Shown here one piece after another: positions 4,882-5,526 of a stretch of 5,526 bases of DNA. A program made the translations under genes and the position numbers. The notes beneath the pieces were generated by a model that saw only the letters and a list, made by a program, of their open reading frames with translations, had not been told where the DNA came from and searched no databases. Numbering within the stretch: the first letter of the stretch is position 1; each line of letters starts with the position of its first letter. Origin of the DNA: Bacillota bacterium (lineage in GTDB: Bacteria > Bacillota > Bacilli > Alicyclobacillales > SLC66). The stretch is taken from the NCBI GenBank assembly GCA_021797415.1, contig JAJZZT010000373.1, forward strand, positions 1-5,526, written 5' to 3'.

Positions 4882-5526
4882 TTGTTCATCCCTTTTCGCC
4901 CGTTGTCTTCCGTGCTGGGAGACCGGCTATATCCGCCGCATATCAGCATCGGGCAACTTCGGGAATATTATGAGGATTTGTTGACCGCTTTCGCGCCTGC
5001 ATACGAACCCATCCCCACAATGGCCGCTTTCGATACCGAGTGATTGCTTCAGGCATCGTCCGGTCAGACGGCAAAGCCGACTCCCTATCGCGATCCCAAT
5101 TCCCTGACGCACTCGCGATTTCAAACCCACTGGCTTTACTATTTCGAAGCCTTCCGCGTCTGGCATGAGGCGGCGACGGCATTACAAACCATGCGCCCGA
5201 ACGAAATTGATTACACGGAGAAACCGCCTGGAACTTTGACAATAACCCAGTGGTTATTCAAGGCTTTGGTAAGCTCCTGCATGCATGCCGCCACAAGCGC
5301 GGAACCACTTGCCCGCAATGAAGCGGAATTGAATCGCTTTCGCGTCTTCGATACCACGCTTGGCGTCGAGAGTTCCTATCCGTGTTCCGTAGTTCTTATG
5401 GATCTTCACGCGCGGTTGCATCGTATGTTTGAACGAACTGCCCGCGCATTCCCTTTCCTGGGCGCGAAGCGCCAGGAGGGGATCAAGCGGGCTATCTTTT
5501 GGTACCTGTCTTTGTTCTGGGCTTGC
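4882..5526 (+). pseudogene. Unrecognised coding-like frame with an in-frame TGA, runs off right edge
   Basis: One frame is open from 4882 to the window end except for a single TGA at 5041-5043. The first 53 codons read MFIPFRPLSSVLGDRLYPPH... to AAFDTE. The same frame resumes LLQASSGQTAKPTPYRDPNS and runs for 161 more codons (e.g. HWLYYFEAFRVWHEAATALQ, then SVVLMDLHARLHRMFERTAR) without another stop. Amino acid composition looks like a real soluble protein on both sides of the TGA. The start is uncertain: TTG 4882 has AGGTGA a few bases upstream, and GTG 4912 is an alternative. No motif or family was recognised. A nonsense mutation (CGA or TGG to TGA) or a sequencing error is the first explanation. 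A separate gene starting at TTG 5044, readthrough or selenocysteine are alternatives. Confidence 0.5.

Overview
The window looks like chromosomal DNA of a moderately GC-rich Bacillota. The evidence is AGGAGG-type ribosome binding sites, TTGACA-type promoters and two catabolite-responsive (cre-like) elements. A relative of the Alicyclobacillaceae is possible, but that is a guess from protein and codon style and was not tested.

The left 3.4 kb (1-3358) is a compact sugar-uptake locus on the minus strand. In transcription order it holds a complete MFS sugar-porter gene (3079-1676), a ROK-family transcriptional regulator (1578-397), and the first 58 codons of a second, paralogous MFS sugar porter that runs off the left edge (174-1). 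Each gene has its own predicted promoter. In all three, a 13-bp dyad (AATCCA-N-TGGATT, or a degenerate copy) lies in the -35/-10 spacer next to the -10 box. Both transporter promoters also have a cre-like site at or just after the predicted start of transcription. The simple model is that the ROK protein represses both transporters and itself, an intracellular sugar relieves that repression, and CcpA adds catabolite control. No catabolic enzyme is visible, so the sugar cannot be named. The leader of the complete transporter gene carries a 17-bp tandem repeat.

Positions 3359-3763 hold no convincing gene. They contain short T-rich repeats that resemble a decayed insertion-sequence end.

The right part is on the plus strand. 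A promoter is flanked by two TGTGA-N6-TCACA-type dyads (Crp/Fnr family style) whose centres are 41 bp apart. It precedes a small two-helix membrane protein gene (3842-4127) that is broken by two single-base frameshifts, both at short homopolymers. An intact OsmC/Ohr-family gene (4222-4722) follows, then a 59-nt nested hairpin. At the right edge is an unrecognised coding-like frame (4882 to the end), interrupted by one in-frame TGA at 5041. The three disruptions in neighbouring genes suggest either local gene decay or assembly error. Readthrough or selenocysteine insertion at the TGA is a less likely alternative.
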